Source: Methylomonas sp. (GTDB taxonomy: Bacteria > Pseudomonadota > Gammaproteobacteria > Methylococcales > Methylomonadaceae). Taken from it: a stretch of DNA of 64,000 nt. The first letter of the stretch is position 1. Every line of letters begins with the position of its first letter. Both the position numbers and the translations under genes were made by a program. Positions 45,789 through 55,183 of this stretch are shown here, piece after piece. The stretch lies in the NCBI RefSeq assembly GCF_023228165.1, contig NZ_JALOBS010000002.1, positions 124,001 through 188,000 on the forward strand, written 5' to 3'. The notes under the pieces are model-generated. The model did not search any database, was not told where the DNA came from, and saw only the letters and a list, made by a program, of their open reading frames with translations.

Positions 45789-46826
45789 CTATTCCGTACT
45801 AACCATCTCTATAACTTTGCTCGCCAATCGTTGCGCACCTTTACCGTCAACCAGCTCGGCTGCTTTTACGGCCATGTCACGCCTAAGTGCATCGGCGGCA
45901 GCCAATTTCGATACCGCAAGCCTCAGCCGCTCGGCATCGACTTCGTGCAAGGAACCCAGGAAAAGCGCCGCACCGGCGTTTGCCCAAGCCTTGGCCGGTC
46001 GAATCTGGTTATCGGCAATGGCGATCAAAACCATAGGCAATCTGCAAACGGCCGCCTCGTAAATACTGGTACCCCCCGCCATAACCGCCAGATCGCAACC
46101 CGCCATTACTGTCGCGACGTTATCGGGATTAATCAATAACGATACCCGCCCCTGACCATGCGTCTCAATCCAGCCGGCTAATTGCGGATTGCGTGGATTA
46201 TGCCCACCCGAAATCACTACAAAGTGCCAATTAACCGGCGCATTTTTGATTAATGTCGATAATGCAAATTCAATGCCACCCCTATCATCACCGCCGCCGA
46301 ACGCCACTAAAACCCGTTCGATAACACGACCCGCCGCGCGCAATGCCGCCGGCGGAAATTCGGCACGCATAACGGCATACCCTGGACCCAGCAACAATTG
46401 CGCAGCTGGCTTATTAAGTACCTCGGCATAATCCTCGGCGCGTACGGCCGGATTGGCATTGACCACTAAATCGGCCCATAACGGTTTTTCGGCAGTCCCG
46501 TCGAACTGCAACCAATGTAAGCCGGAAGCATTCAGAACATGCTGATAGTCTGCATCGACCCGGTAATCATCCAGCACCGCAAAGCGGCCCTGTTTATCCC
46601 TGGCAATCGCTACCAGTTGAGCCGCATCCTGCGCCGAAGAGGTCCATGTTTCAACCTCAATCCAATCCTCAATAAATACCGCATCTTGCGCATTGGCGTA
46701 AGCTTTCGGAGGGCCTACCATTACACAGGCCTCGCCTTGCCTTTTCAGCTCTTGAGCCAAGGCCCGGCAGCGGACCAGATGTCCCAGACCAACCTCCGGG
46801 CTGGCGTTACAGCGAAAAATGATCAC
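45789..46826 (-). CDS. pseG: UDP-2,4-diacylamido-trideoxy-altrose hydrolase PseG
   Basis: Removes UDP from the pseudaminic acid precursor, inverting at C1. The N-terminus is MIIFRCNASPEVGLGHLVRC, and the C-terminal domain has VAFGGGDDRGG and AVMAGGTSIYEAAV. 345 residues, typical for the stand-alone gammaproteobacterial form; no acetyltransferase is fused to it. 4 bp downstream of pseF. Confidence 0.9.
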   Translation of the reverse strand: MIIFRCNASPEVGLGHLVRCRALAQELKRQGEACVMVGPPKAYANAQDAVFIEDWIEVETWTSSAQDAAQLVAIARDKQGRFAVLDDYRVDADYQHVLNASGLHWLQFDGTAEKPLWADLVVNANPAVRAEDYAEVLNKPAAQLLLGPGYAVMRAEFPPAALRAAGRVIERVLVAFGGGDDRGGIEFALSTLIKNAPVNWHFVVISGGHNPRNPQLAGWIETHGQGRVSLLINPDNVATVMAGCDLAVMAGGTSIYEAAVCRLPMVLIAIADNQIRPAKAWANAGAALFLGSLHEVDAERLRLAVSKLAAADALRRDMAVKAAELVDGKGAQRLASKVIEMVSTE

Positions 46827-46830
46827 TAAA

Positions 46831-47544
46831 TTACCGGCTTAATTCCTGGGCCAAGGCTAAATCTCCCCAGGCTCTAAACATCAGCTCGGCACGCAGCCAG
46901 TCGTCTTCGGTATCGATATCCTGCACCTGAAAATGCGGCAGAACCAGAGGAGCGGCATGTTCCGAAAAAGTCGGAATACCGTTAATAATCGCCGAAGTCT
47001 TCGCCCAGTAAAATTGTCCGGCATCGTGATAGGCGGGTAACAAATCTTGCGAACGCGTCATTAAATGCTCGGGCTGAAACATGGCCACTCCATTGGTTTC
47101 AGTGATGCGTAGCGCCCGTTGAATCGGATAAGGAAAACCGGTCACCGTGAAGGCTAGCGCCTTTTGGGTTTCGTTTAGTAATGCCAACCCATTACTCAAA
47201 TCCGTGGCCTTAATAAACGGCGCCGTGGCATAAATCGTACAGATGAAGGCTATATCGCCGTACTCGGCCATCGCCCATTCCAATGCATGTTTGGTAACCG
47301 CGCGAGTGCCGACATAATCGTTGGATAACGCCACCGGCCGCATAAACGGTACTTCCGCACCCCATGTTTTCGCCACCTCGGCAATTTCGGCATCGTCGGT
47401 GGAAACGATAATGTGCTCGAACAACCCGCAAGCCCGCGCTGCATCTATCGACCAAGCAATCATGGGCTTTCCACAAAAATCCTTGATATTTTTACGCGGG
47501 ATGCGTTTGCTGCCGCCGCGGGCGGGAATTACGGCTATTTTCAC
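46831..47544 (-). CDS. pseF: Pseudaminic acid cytidylyltransferase PseF
   Basis: Activates pseudaminic acid as CMP-Pse. The nucleotide-binding motif IPARGGSKRIPRKNIK is at residues 5-20, and GKPMIAWSI and STDDAEIA follow. 237 residues. It lies between pseC and pseG. Confidence 0.92.
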   Translation of the reverse strand: MKIAVIPARGGSKRIPRKNIKDFCGKPMIAWSIDAARACGLFEHIIVSTDDAEIAEVAKTWGAEVPFMRPVALSNDYVGTRAVTKHALEWAMAEYGDIAFICTIYATAPFIKATDLSNGLALLNETQKALAFTVTGFPYPIQRALRITETNGVAMFQPEHLMTRSQDLLPAYHDAGQFYWAKTSAIINGIPTFSEHAAPLVLPHFQVQDIDTEDDWLRAELMFRAWGDLALAQELSR

Positions 47545-47585
47545 TCATTCTCCCTTTTGATAAATGTGGGGCCGGGCATGCATTT

Positions 47586-48740
47586 CTATAAACTCGACCG
47601 TAATGCTGCGATGACTTGCAACTGCTGCGATTCGGACAAATCTGGATAAAGCGGCAGGGTAATCGCCTCCGCATAATAGTGTTCGGCTTGCGGATAATCG
47701 CCCTGTTTAAAACCGCGTTGTTGGTAGTAGGGCTGTAGATGTACCGGGATGTAATGCAGATTGACGCCTATTTCTGCGTCGCGCAAGCGGCAAAAAACCT
47801 CGCGATGCGACTTTTTCCAATCGCCGAGCGGCAAACGGATCACAAACAGATGCAGGGCCGAATAACAGTCAACCGGCTGACTTTGCACGACTATCGGCAA
47901 ACCGGCCAGATTTTGCCGGTAAAACTCGGCCAGTTGCTGGCGGCGGCCGACAAAAGCATCCACACGGCTCAGCTGGCTTAAACCTAGCGCGGCCTGAATA
48001 TCGGTCATACGATAATTAAAGCCCAGTTCGATTTGCTGGTAATACCAGGGGCCATCGGCCGCATGAGTCATTTCCGCCGCTTCACGGGTAATACCGTGGC
48101 TGCGCAACAAAGCCATATGCCTGGCCAGATCAGGATCGTTAGTCAAGGCCAGGCCGCCTTCGCCCGTGGTGATGATTTTGACTGGATGAAAGCTGAAGAC
48201 GCTAATGTCGGAATAGCGGCAATTGCCGATCGGCTGATCCCGGTATTTACCGCCGATAGCGTGAGAAGCGTCTTCTATGATGCGAAAACCGTAGCGCTTA
48301 CTCAATTGGTATATCGCCTGCATATCGCAGGACAACCCACATAAATGCACCGGAATAATCACCTTGGGCAAGCGACCGCTTTGCTCGGCGCAATGCAATT
48401 TTTCCTCCAAGGCCTGCACGCTGAGATTGAACGTCAGGGGATCGATATCGACAAAATCGACTTCCGCACCGCAATACAAGGCACAATTGGCGCTGGCCAC
48501 AAACGTGATGGGGCTGGTCCAGACGTAATCGCCGCCCTGCACCCCTAACGCCAGACAAGCCAGATGCAGCGCGGAAGTAGCACTATTGACCGCCACGGCA
48601 TAGCCGGCACCGCAATAAGCGGAAACGGCATTTTCGAATGCCGGCACGGCGGGCCCCTGGGTTAGAAAATCGGACTTTAATACCTCGACGACGGCCTGAA
48701 TATCGGCTGCGGAAATCTGTTGCCGTCCGTAAGGAATCAT
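47586..48740 (-). CDS. pseC: UDP-4-amino-4,6-dideoxy-N-acetyl-altrosamine transaminase PseC
   Basis: PLP aminotransferase of the DegT/DnrJ family that installs the 4-amino group. It opens IPYGRQQI and has NSATSALHLACLAL, EDASHAIGG and the PLP Lys in SFHPVKIITTGEGG. 384 residues. 15 bp downstream of pseB. Its product carries the free amine that PseH normally acetylates. Confidence 0.93.
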   Translation of the reverse strand: MIPYGRQQISAADIQAVVEVLKSDFLTQGPAVPAFENAVSAYCGAGYAVAVNSATSALHLACLALGVQGGDYVWTSPITFVASANCALYCGAEVDFVDIDPLTFNLSVQALEEKLHCAEQSGRLPKVIIPVHLCGLSCDMQAIYQLSKRYGFRIIEDASHAIGGKYRDQPIGNCRYSDISVFSFHPVKIITTGEGGLALTNDPDLARHMALLRSHGITREAAEMTHAADGPWYYQQIELGFNYRMTDIQAALGLSQLSRVDAFVGRRQQLAEFYRQNLAGLPIVVQSQPVDCYSALHLFVIRLPLGDWKKSHREVFCRLRDAEIGVNLHYIPVHLQPYYQQRGFKQGDYPQAEHYYAEAITLPLYPDLSESQQLQVIAALRSSL

Positions 48741-48755
48741 GACGATCTGCGCGGC

Positions 48756-49748
48756 TTAGGCATCGGCCACGAAGTTATCTATCAAGGTACGCAATTCGTC
48801 CACGCCGAGAAAATGCTCATTACTGCCGCTATCGTAGCGAAAACCCGGCTCGACTTTTTGCGCGTTGGTGCGGGCGCAATAATTTTTCATATTGTATTTG
48901 GCACCCGCCGGCAAAATCGCGAAATAAGGCCCTAAATCCACCGTATTGAAACTGTCGCTTTCGGTGATCATTTCCTCATGAATTTTTTCGCCGGGCCGCA
49001 CCCCAATGATTTTATGTTCGCATTCAGGGCCTATGGCCATGGCCAGATCGGTAATCCGGTAAGACGGAATTTTGGGCACCAGCACTTCGCCGCCCCAGGC
49101 ATTCTCTATCGCCCACAACACCATTTCCACCCCTTCCGGCAGACTGATATTGAAGCGGGTCATCTCCGGATCAGTGATGGGCAACACGCTGCTTTTTTTA
49201 CGCTGTTCCAGAAAAAACGGAATTACTGAACCTCGGCTGCCCATTACATTGCCGTAGCGCACCACGCTAAAGCGAATATCCCGCGAACCGGCAATATTAT
49301 TGGCCGCCACGAACAGCTTGTCCGAACATAATTTGGTAGCCCCATACAAATTGATCGGCGCGGCCGCCTTATCGGTAGACAAGGCCACCACCCGCTGCAC
49401 GCCGGTATCCAGGCAGGCTTCTATCAGATTCTGCGCACCCAGCACATTGGTTTTAATGCATTCGAACGGATTGTATTCCGCCGCCGGCACCTGCTTCAGC
49501 GCGGCGGCGTGTATGACCACATCGATATCTTCCAAGCCACGTTTCAGCCGGCTCTGATCCCGGACATCGCCCAGGAAATAGCGCATGCACTTTTGATTGA
49601 ACAGCTGGCGCATTTCATATTGCTTAAGCTCGTCCCTGGAAAAAATCACCAGTCTTTTTGGGCTATAGCGTTCCAGGATCAACTGGGTGCATTTTTTACC
49701 GAACGATCCGGTGCCGCCGGTTATCAATATGTTTTTTCCGTTTAACAT
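48756..49748 (-). CDS. pseB: UDP-GlcNAc 4,6-dehydratase (5-inverting) PseB
   Basis: First step of pseudaminic acid synthesis. The Rossmann motif ITGGTGSFGKKC is at residues 8-19, the catalytic region is STDKAAAPINLYGATKL, and HAAALKQVPAAEYNP matches the inverting dehydratases. 330 residues. First gene of the leftward pse run; the promoter should lie in the 157-bp gap before it. Confidence 0.94.
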   Translation of the reverse strand: MLNGKNILITGGTGSFGKKCTQLILERYSPKRLVIFSRDELKQYEMRQLFNQKCMRYFLGDVRDQSRLKRGLEDIDVVIHAAALKQVPAAEYNPFECIKTNVLGAQNLIEACLDTGVQRVVALSTDKAAAPINLYGATKLCSDKLFVAANNIAGSRDIRFSVVRYGNVMGSRGSVIPFFLEQRKKSSVLPITDPEMTRFNISLPEGVEMVLWAIENAWGGEVLVPKIPSYRITDLAMAIGPECEHKIIGVRPGEKIHEEMITESDSFNTVDLGPYFAILPAGAKYNMKNYCARTNAQKVEPGFRYDSGSNEHFLGVDELRTLIDNFVADA

Positions 49749-49905
49749 GCGCTGGATTGTACCTTTTCGTTTTCAAACCATTTTAACAAGCAACCGTCCC
49801 AACACGACTTACAAACCTAAGGCCGGAATACGCAAACCAAGCTTCTTTTACAAATATGTTAACACCTGAATTCGGCAAAATAGCTTTGCCAGGCCTAATA
49901 ATCAT

Positions 49906-51324
49906 TTAGGGAATCAACACCCGAATTTCTGGAAAAAGTCCCATCAAAGCCTGCTGTAAAGCCTTCTTCGCCGCATCATCGCCGTGAATCAAACGAATCT
50001 GGCTGGGTTTGTTCCGCATACCCTTCACAAAGCGTAGCAAAGAATTCCTGTCGGCGTGCGCAGAATAACCGTTTAAGGTATATACACCGGCATTAATCGT
50101 ATAGCGGCGACCGTCCAGTTCCACATAACCGTGTTTAGGTCCGTATTGCTGAATATCTCTACCCGGCGTACCTGCCGCCTGATAACCCACCAATAAAATA
50201 TCGGTGCGTTTATCTTCTATCAAAGCCTTCAAATAATTAACGATACGCCCACCGGCGCACATGCCGCCGGCGGCAATCACAATACAAGGCTTGGCGGTTT
50301 TTTGCAGATAAGACACCGCCGCCAAATGATCCTGGTGGTTATTGACGGTAGTCAGCTGTTCAAACGCCAATGGATGTCGACCCGTGCGCAACCTTGCCTT
50401 GGCTTCCGCATCCCAATAAGGTTTAAGCTGCTTATAGACTTCGGTAAATCGACTGGCCAACGGCGAATCAACAATGATTTCCATCTCTTGCCACAACAAG
50501 CCTTTGGCCACTGCTTGGGTTTTATGTCTATGAATGATATCTTCCAGTTCGTACAGCAATTCCTGAGTTCTGCCGATACTAAAAGCCGGAATCAAAATCA
50601 CCCCGCTGTTTTGCAAGCAACGGCCAATCAATTGCTGCAACTGGGCTTGTCGCTGTTTGCGATTTTCATGTAAACGATTGCCATAGGTGCTTTCCAGCAC
50701 CAGCACGTCGGCCTGATAGGGCGATTTCGGTGCCGGCAGCAGCGGCGTGTAAGGCCCACCCAGATCGCCGGAAAATACGATGCGTTGTTTTTGCTTGCCC
50801 GTCGTTACCTCGCACTCGATATAAGCCGAGCCCAAGATATGCCCAGCCGGATTGAATTTAACCCGCAACGCACTGCCGCAATCCGCCGCCAAAGTCACAG
50901 CCTGCCACTGCGCATAAGGCACGGCGACAAGGCGGCTTTTAATTAATTCGATAAAGGGTTCGATTAGCTGCCGATCTCTACTGATACCCACCGCCACTGC
51001 ATCTTCCAATACCAGTGGCAACAATTTGGCGGTCGGTTCGGAACAGTAAATTGGCCCGCGAAAACCCGCAGCAACCAAATAAGGAATTCGTCCGACATGG
51101 TCGATATGGCAATGCGTCACCAATAAGGCCCGCACGTTATCCAAGGCAAAATCGATAGCCAATTGATTAGCGCCGGCACCGGTACCTGACACTTCCGCAC
51201 CCTGAAACAAGCCGCAATCAATCAATACTGAATTATCTGCATCAATGAAGAGTTCGTGACACGAGCCGGTGACGCCATCAATAGCGCCATGGTGTTTGAT
51301 TGTTGGGTAAGTTAATTCAACCAT
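49906..51324 (-). CDS. Beta-CASP metallo-beta-lactamase fold hydrolase
   Basis: Zinc-dependent nuclease-type fold related to CPSF-73/RNase J. The metal motif is VTHCHIDHVGR (about residues 70-80), with other ligands in NPAGHILGSAYIE and FSGDLG. The beta-CASP insert follows (VLVLESTYGNRLH, IPAFSIGRTQELL), and the end carries GYSAHAD and LIHGDD. 472 residues. RNA processing is the likely role. A weak hairpin (GGCAAA / TTTGCC) near 49878 follows it. Confidence 0.88.
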   Translation of the reverse strand: MVELTYPTIKHHGAIDGVTGSCHELFIDADNSVLIDCGLFQGAEVSGTGAGANQLAIDFALDNVRALLVTHCHIDHVGRIPYLVAAGFRGPIYCSEPTAKLLPLVLEDAVAVGISRDRQLIEPFIELIKSRLVAVPYAQWQAVTLAADCGSALRVKFNPAGHILGSAYIECEVTTGKQKQRIVFSGDLGGPYTPLLPAPKSPYQADVLVLESTYGNRLHENRKQRQAQLQQLIGRCLQNSGVILIPAFSIGRTQELLYELEDIIHRHKTQAVAKGLLWQEMEIIVDSPLASRFTEVYKQLKPYWDAEAKARLRTGRHPLAFEQLTTVNNHQDHLAAVSYLQKTAKPCIVIAAGGMCAGGRIVNYLKALIEDKRTDILLVGYQAAGTPGRDIQQYGPKHGYVELDGRRYTINAGVYTLNGYSAHADRNSLLRFVKGMRNKPSQIRLIHGDDAAKKALQQALMGLFPEIRVLIP

Positions 51325-51333
51325 GCGCGGGCT

Positions 51334-51993
51334 TCATACTTGAGCTTGAGCTTGAGCTTGAGCTTGAGCTTGAGCTTGAGCTTGAGCTTGAGCTTGAGCT
51401 TGGGCTTGTTTGGCTTGTAAAAACGTCAACATATCGTCGTTATCCACTTGGTAATAAATATCTTCCACCGCCACCACTACGTCTATCGATTGAAAATTAA
51501 TGCTATCGCCAGGATAAAAATATTCGGCCTGCCAACCGCTTTGCCGGTTAAACACCTCGATTTCGGCGCGTTCCTGGTCAACCAAAACATATACCTGCAA
51601 GCTTTCCAGTGTTTGATACATCTGTCGCTTATGGGTTTTGTCGAAACGCCGGGTAGAGGGTGATAGCACTTCCACAATCACCGTAGGCTGTGTCTTGTAA
51701 TAATTGTTGACCTTGTCATTAGGGTTGCAGACCACCATCACATCGGGATAGTAGAAATTCTGTTTCACTTTGACTTTCATGTCATTGACATAGACTGTGC
51801 AAGGCGCCCCCTTAGCCCTTAAACTCTTCATCAATTCAAACATCAAGTTACCACTTAGTTTATTGTGATAATCACTTGCACCGGTCATGGCATAGGCCTG
51901 CCCATCGACCAATTCATGTCGAATCTCGCCGTCCTGTTCGCCCGCCAGATAATCGGCTTCGCTTAAATAACTTACTGCGGTATTCAATGCCAT
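51334..51993 (-). CDS. Uma2 family (DUF820) protein with Gln-Ala repeat tail
   Basis: PD-(D/E)XK nuclease-like fold of unknown function. The ATG at 51993 with AGGAGG gives the family start MALNTAVSYLSEADYLAGE. Fold residues include YPDVMVVC, PTVIVEVLSPST and YVLVDQERAEIEVF. The last about 26 residues are a Gln-Ala repeat coded by tandem hexamers. 219 residues. It begins 28 bp after the SNF2 helicase gene on the same strand. Confidence 0.85.
   Translation of the reverse strand: MALNTAVSYLSEADYLAGEQDGEIRHELVDGQAYAMTGASDYHNKLSGNLMFELMKSLRAKGAPCTVYVNDMKVKVKQNFYYPDVMVVCNPNDKVNNYYKTQPTVIVEVLSPSTRRFDKTHKRQMYQTLESLQVYVLVDQERAEIEVFNRQSGWQAEYFYPGDSINFQSIDVVVAVEDIYYQVDNDDMLTFLQAKQAQAQAQAQAQAQAQAQAQAQAQV
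51339..51404. repeat. Tandem hexamer repeat coding Gln-Ala
   Basis: Ten perfect copies of CTTGAG (51339-51398) and one variant CTTGGG. On the minus strand this reads as CAA-GCT codons at the C-terminus of the Uma2 protein. The 6-bp unit keeps the frame, so slippage would change tail length only. Confidence 0.97.
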
Positions 51994-52021
51994 TCTGCCT
52001 CCTATTCCTATTCGTTCTTCA

Positions 52022-55000
52022 TCATGCCATTTGGGCAAACATTTGCTCTACATTACTCGCGGCTTGCCGAATCAACATTTCCGGCAGGCTACTGCCCAAA
52101 CTTAAGCATACCACCTGCACCACTTGGACTGCCTGCTCTGATGTCAACAGGCCACTTGGCACAATCTCGGCATAAACCCAAACCGCCGCTTCCGTTATTG
52201 CCGGCGCTTGCGCTTGATTATTCAGAGCCGCCAACTTCATTAGTAATGCCGAAGCCAATAAATCCATCACACCCGCCGTGCATTGCTGCTCGAGCAACAC
52301 TTGAGCCGAGTGGAGTTTTTGCCCAGCCAGATCATGCAATGGATTTTGTGCAGGCTGACTGTTTTCGCTGGCTTCGAACAGAATGCGGCTTTCGGCTAAC
52401 GGCGAAGCATGCCCCAAGCGCTGCAAACTGCGCCAGGTACGGCCATCGATAACCGCCACCGGCAAATCTTCAGCCGATAAGTCTTGCGCGGCTTGTTCAT
52501 CTTCGTCATGCCATTGTTCAACCACCACCAGCAAGCCGCCGGCTTTGGCGAGCACTCGCTCGATGCGCGGACCAAAGGCTGTCTGAATTCCGCTGACAGT
52601 CTGCCGAATCGTATCGTCGTCTTGGTCGTTTGTTTCTATGGGTTTTGCGGTAGCCTGGTCGGTCGCCTCCGTTATCGGTTGCGCTGTTTCTGCTTCCGGC
52701 TTCGGCGTGCTTTCGACTTTGGTTACACCATCAGCCTCGCCTGCCAAGTCGTCGATCAAGGTCTCCAGCATTTTCTTGGAAACACCAACTGTGTCTTCAG
52801 ATGCATCCGGATCGATTACGTTATTAAATAAATCGCGTTTACCTTTCACCAACTGAGCAACCCGTTGCTCATAAGAATCCTCAGCCAGCAATATAAAAAT
52901 CTGCACCTTGTGTTTTTGCCCAAGGCGATGAATACGGGCAATGCGTTGATCCAGAATGGCCGGATTCCATGGCATATCCAGGTTGATCAGCACGGTCGCG
53001 GATTGCAGATTCAACCCCGTGCCGCCGGCGTCGGTGGAAATGAAAACCTGCAAGGCATCGTCATTCTGAAAACGTTCCATCATCTCGCCGCGCTTATGAC
53101 TGGGCACGCCGCCATGCAGTCGCACACACCCCAGGCCCAGGCCGCGCACCAGCGTTTCCACCATTTCCGTCATCATGGTCCATTGCGAAAACACCACTGC
53201 CTTGCGATTGCTTTGCATACACAACTCTTCCAGCAAACGCCCTAATTCTTCCAGCTTCGGCGAGCCTTGGGTTTCCTTATCCACCAATCCGGCAGCATTA
53301 CAGGCCATGCGCGCCTGTTGCAAAGCCGCCAGCATACGATTTTTCTCGCTGGGCGTCAGAGGCCGGCGTTTGGCAATTTTCGCCAACAGGCCGGCCGCTT
53401 GCAAAGCAGAGTCGTGCAGTTCCTGTTGCTTGACGTCCATGGCAATATCCAGCGTCACCTCGGTGCGATCCGGCAATTGATCGGCCACCAGACTTCGGTC
53501 GCGCCTTAACACTACCGGCTTGATACGGCGACGTAGTTCGGACAGATTACGATAGCCGATCACCTTACCGCGCTCGTCGGTAATATGAAAATCCAGCAAG
53601 CAGCGCCACAACGGCCCCAACACTCTGGCATCGACCAGTTGCAACAAACTGTACAAATCTTCCAGGCGATTTTCCAGCGGCGTGCCGCTAAGCACGAACA
53701 CATAACGAGCCGGAATCAGTTTGATGGTGGACGACAATTTGGTGCGCCAGTTTTTGATGCGCTGAGCTTCGTCCAAGATCAGCAAATCCGGTTTGAGTTG
53801 CTCACTGATGATGGATAAATCGCGCAGCACCAGCTCATAATTGAGGATAAAAAATAAAGCATTAGCCCGATATTGCACACCGCGTTGATCAGGACCGCCA
53901 TGCAGAACTTGCACTTCACGACCGGTAAATTTGGCAATTTCCCGTGCCCACTGATGCTTCAATGAAGTCGGACAAACAATCAGGACACGCTTAACGGCCG
54001 CATGATCTGCCAGCCAACTACCGGCAGCGATGGCTTGCAAGGTTTTACCCAAGCCCATGTCATCGGCTAGCAAGGCACGACCACGCGACGCCAAAAAAGC
54101 CACGCCTTCAACTTGATAGGGAAATAACTTAACCTTCACTCCCGGCAACACACCATTGCTTTGTTGAATGGCCTGTTGAATTTCTTGCCCACGCATGGCT
54201 TGCGCGGCATCTTCGGCACATTGCTGGGCATATTGCACGGCATCGTCGCCTAGCAGAAAATCGTCACGCCCATACACCGTTTGCGACAAGCGAAAAAAAT
54301 CTTCCGGCAAACGGCCTACGAACTGGTCTTGTTGGTTAAAAAACTCACCCAACACTATCGCCAAATCGTCGACCATTTCCGCGCCGCGCTGTAAGCGCAG
54401 CACCGGCCGGGTAGCCGATTCCCAGGCCAAATAAACGAAAGACACCGGGCAACCCTCGGCTTTCAGCCGCTTATAATCCGGTTGCTTTTTGGCATAATGC
54501 AGTACCGCTTCGATATGCTTGCAGGTGCCAAGCCGATTGCTGGCCAAATCCGGACAGGTACAATAATTGACGCGCTTATCCAATGAACGAATTTGCACTT
54601 GATAAGAACGCCGCCAGTGCGTCGCCGAAACCAGCGAGGTCGCTTGCCAGACACCAAAACCGAGATTACCGCTGAGCAATTTGACCCGTACTTCGTTGCG
54701 GCCTTTTTTCACACGTTCCTGTATCGCCTCATCCAGGGCACTGCCCAAATCGACGGCCTCTAGCGGCGCATATTGATCGGCATAAGCGTATAGGGCAGCG
54801 ACTGCGTGTACGCAAACCGTCGGCTCGACATGACAATCGCAAGCCACTTGCAAACCGCCATCATCCGCGACCGATAACTCCAGCCAATATTGTTCCTCGT
54901 TAACATCTTCAACTTGCGCTACGACTCTGCCGTTTTCCGGCGCAACGCCAATCACCCGCTTGTCATTGAAATAATTCAAGCCTTGTTTGACCAAATCGTC

Positions 55001-55057
55001 GGAAGCAATACTATGCAGGCGTTCGGTGTCGTAAAGATAGATATCGTCGTTGTCCAT
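52022..55057 (-). CDS. SNF2-family helicase with two SWIM zinc fingers
   Basis: DNA translocase of the SNF2/Rad54-like superfamily 2. Two SWIM fingers lie at the N-terminus: Cys73, Cys75, Cys82, His84 and Cys166, Cys168, Cys179, His181. The ATPase core has Walker A DDMGLGKT (332-339), DEAQ (429-432), LSGTPLENR, and helicase motifs V and VI ending QRIARIHRLGQ. A long acidic linker and a helical C-terminal domain follow. 1011 residues. Probable DNA- or chromatin-like remodelling role; no partner is proven. Confidence 0.9.
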   Translation of the reverse strand: MDNDDIYLYDTERLHSIASDDLVKQGLNYFNDKRVIGVAPENGRVVAQVEDVNEEQYWLELSVADDGGLQVACDCHVEPTVCVHAVAALYAYADQYAPLEAVDLGSALDEAIQERVKKGRNEVRVKLLSGNLGFGVWQATSLVSATHWRRSYQVQIRSLDKRVNYCTCPDLASNRLGTCKHIEAVLHYAKKQPDYKRLKAEGCPVSFVYLAWESATRPVLRLQRGAEMVDDLAIVLGEFFNQQDQFVGRLPEDFFRLSQTVYGRDDFLLGDDAVQYAQQCAEDAAQAMRGQEIQQAIQQSNGVLPGVKVKLFPYQVEGVAFLASRGRALLADDMGLGKTLQAIAAGSWLADHAAVKRVLIVCPTSLKHQWAREIAKFTGREVQVLHGGPDQRGVQYRANALFFILNYELVLRDLSIISEQLKPDLLILDEAQRIKNWRTKLSSTIKLIPARYVFVLSGTPLENRLEDLYSLLQLVDARVLGPLWRCLLDFHITDERGKVIGYRNLSELRRRIKPVVLRRDRSLVADQLPDRTEVTLDIAMDVKQQELHDSALQAAGLLAKIAKRRPLTPSEKNRMLAALQQARMACNAAGLVDKETQGSPKLEELGRLLEELCMQSNRKAVVFSQWTMMTEMVETLVRGLGLGCVRLHGGVPSHKRGEMMERFQNDDALQVFISTDAGGTGLNLQSATVLINLDMPWNPAILDQRIARIHRLGQKHKVQIFILLAEDSYEQRVAQLVKGKRDLFNNVIDPDASEDTVGVSKKMLETLIDDLAGEADGVTKVESTPKPEAETAQPITEATDQATAKPIETNDQDDDTIRQTVSGIQTAFGPRIERVLAKAGGLLVVVEQWHDEDEQAAQDLSAEDLPVAVIDGRTWRSLQRLGHASPLAESRILFEASENSQPAQNPLHDLAGQKLHSAQVLLEQQCTAGVMDLLASALLMKLAALNNQAQAPAITEAAVWVYAEIVPSGLLTSEQAVQVVQVVCLSLGSSLPEMLIRQAASNVEQMFAQMA

Positions 55058-55132
55058 GATGCGGATGGCGGTTACTTGAAAAATTGGGATTTTAACCAGA
55101 TAGCAACGAATAACACTAAAAACTCATTTTAT

Positions 55133-55179
55133 CTCGTTCCCACGCGCCGCGTGGGAACGCAGACTATCCGCGCTAGCGG
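55133..55179. repeat. Left inverted repeat with REP hairpin
   Basis: 47-bp repeat starting CTCGTTCCCACGC and ending CCGCGCTAGCGG. It folds into a perfect 10-bp hairpin. It lies 53 bp beyond the transposase-remnant side of the SNF2 gene start and partners the repeat at 55637-55683. Confidence 0.88.
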
Positions 55180-55183
55180 TTAG

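Noticed and set aside
49870..49900. TGGCAAAGCTATTTTGCC as an RpoN promoter for pseB
   Set aside because: The GG to GC spacing is 12, not the required 10; it is better explained as a small hairpin after the beta-CASP gene.
51339..51404. Tandem repeats as a CRISPR-like array
   Set aside because: The unit is 6 bp with no spacers and is part of a coding sequence.
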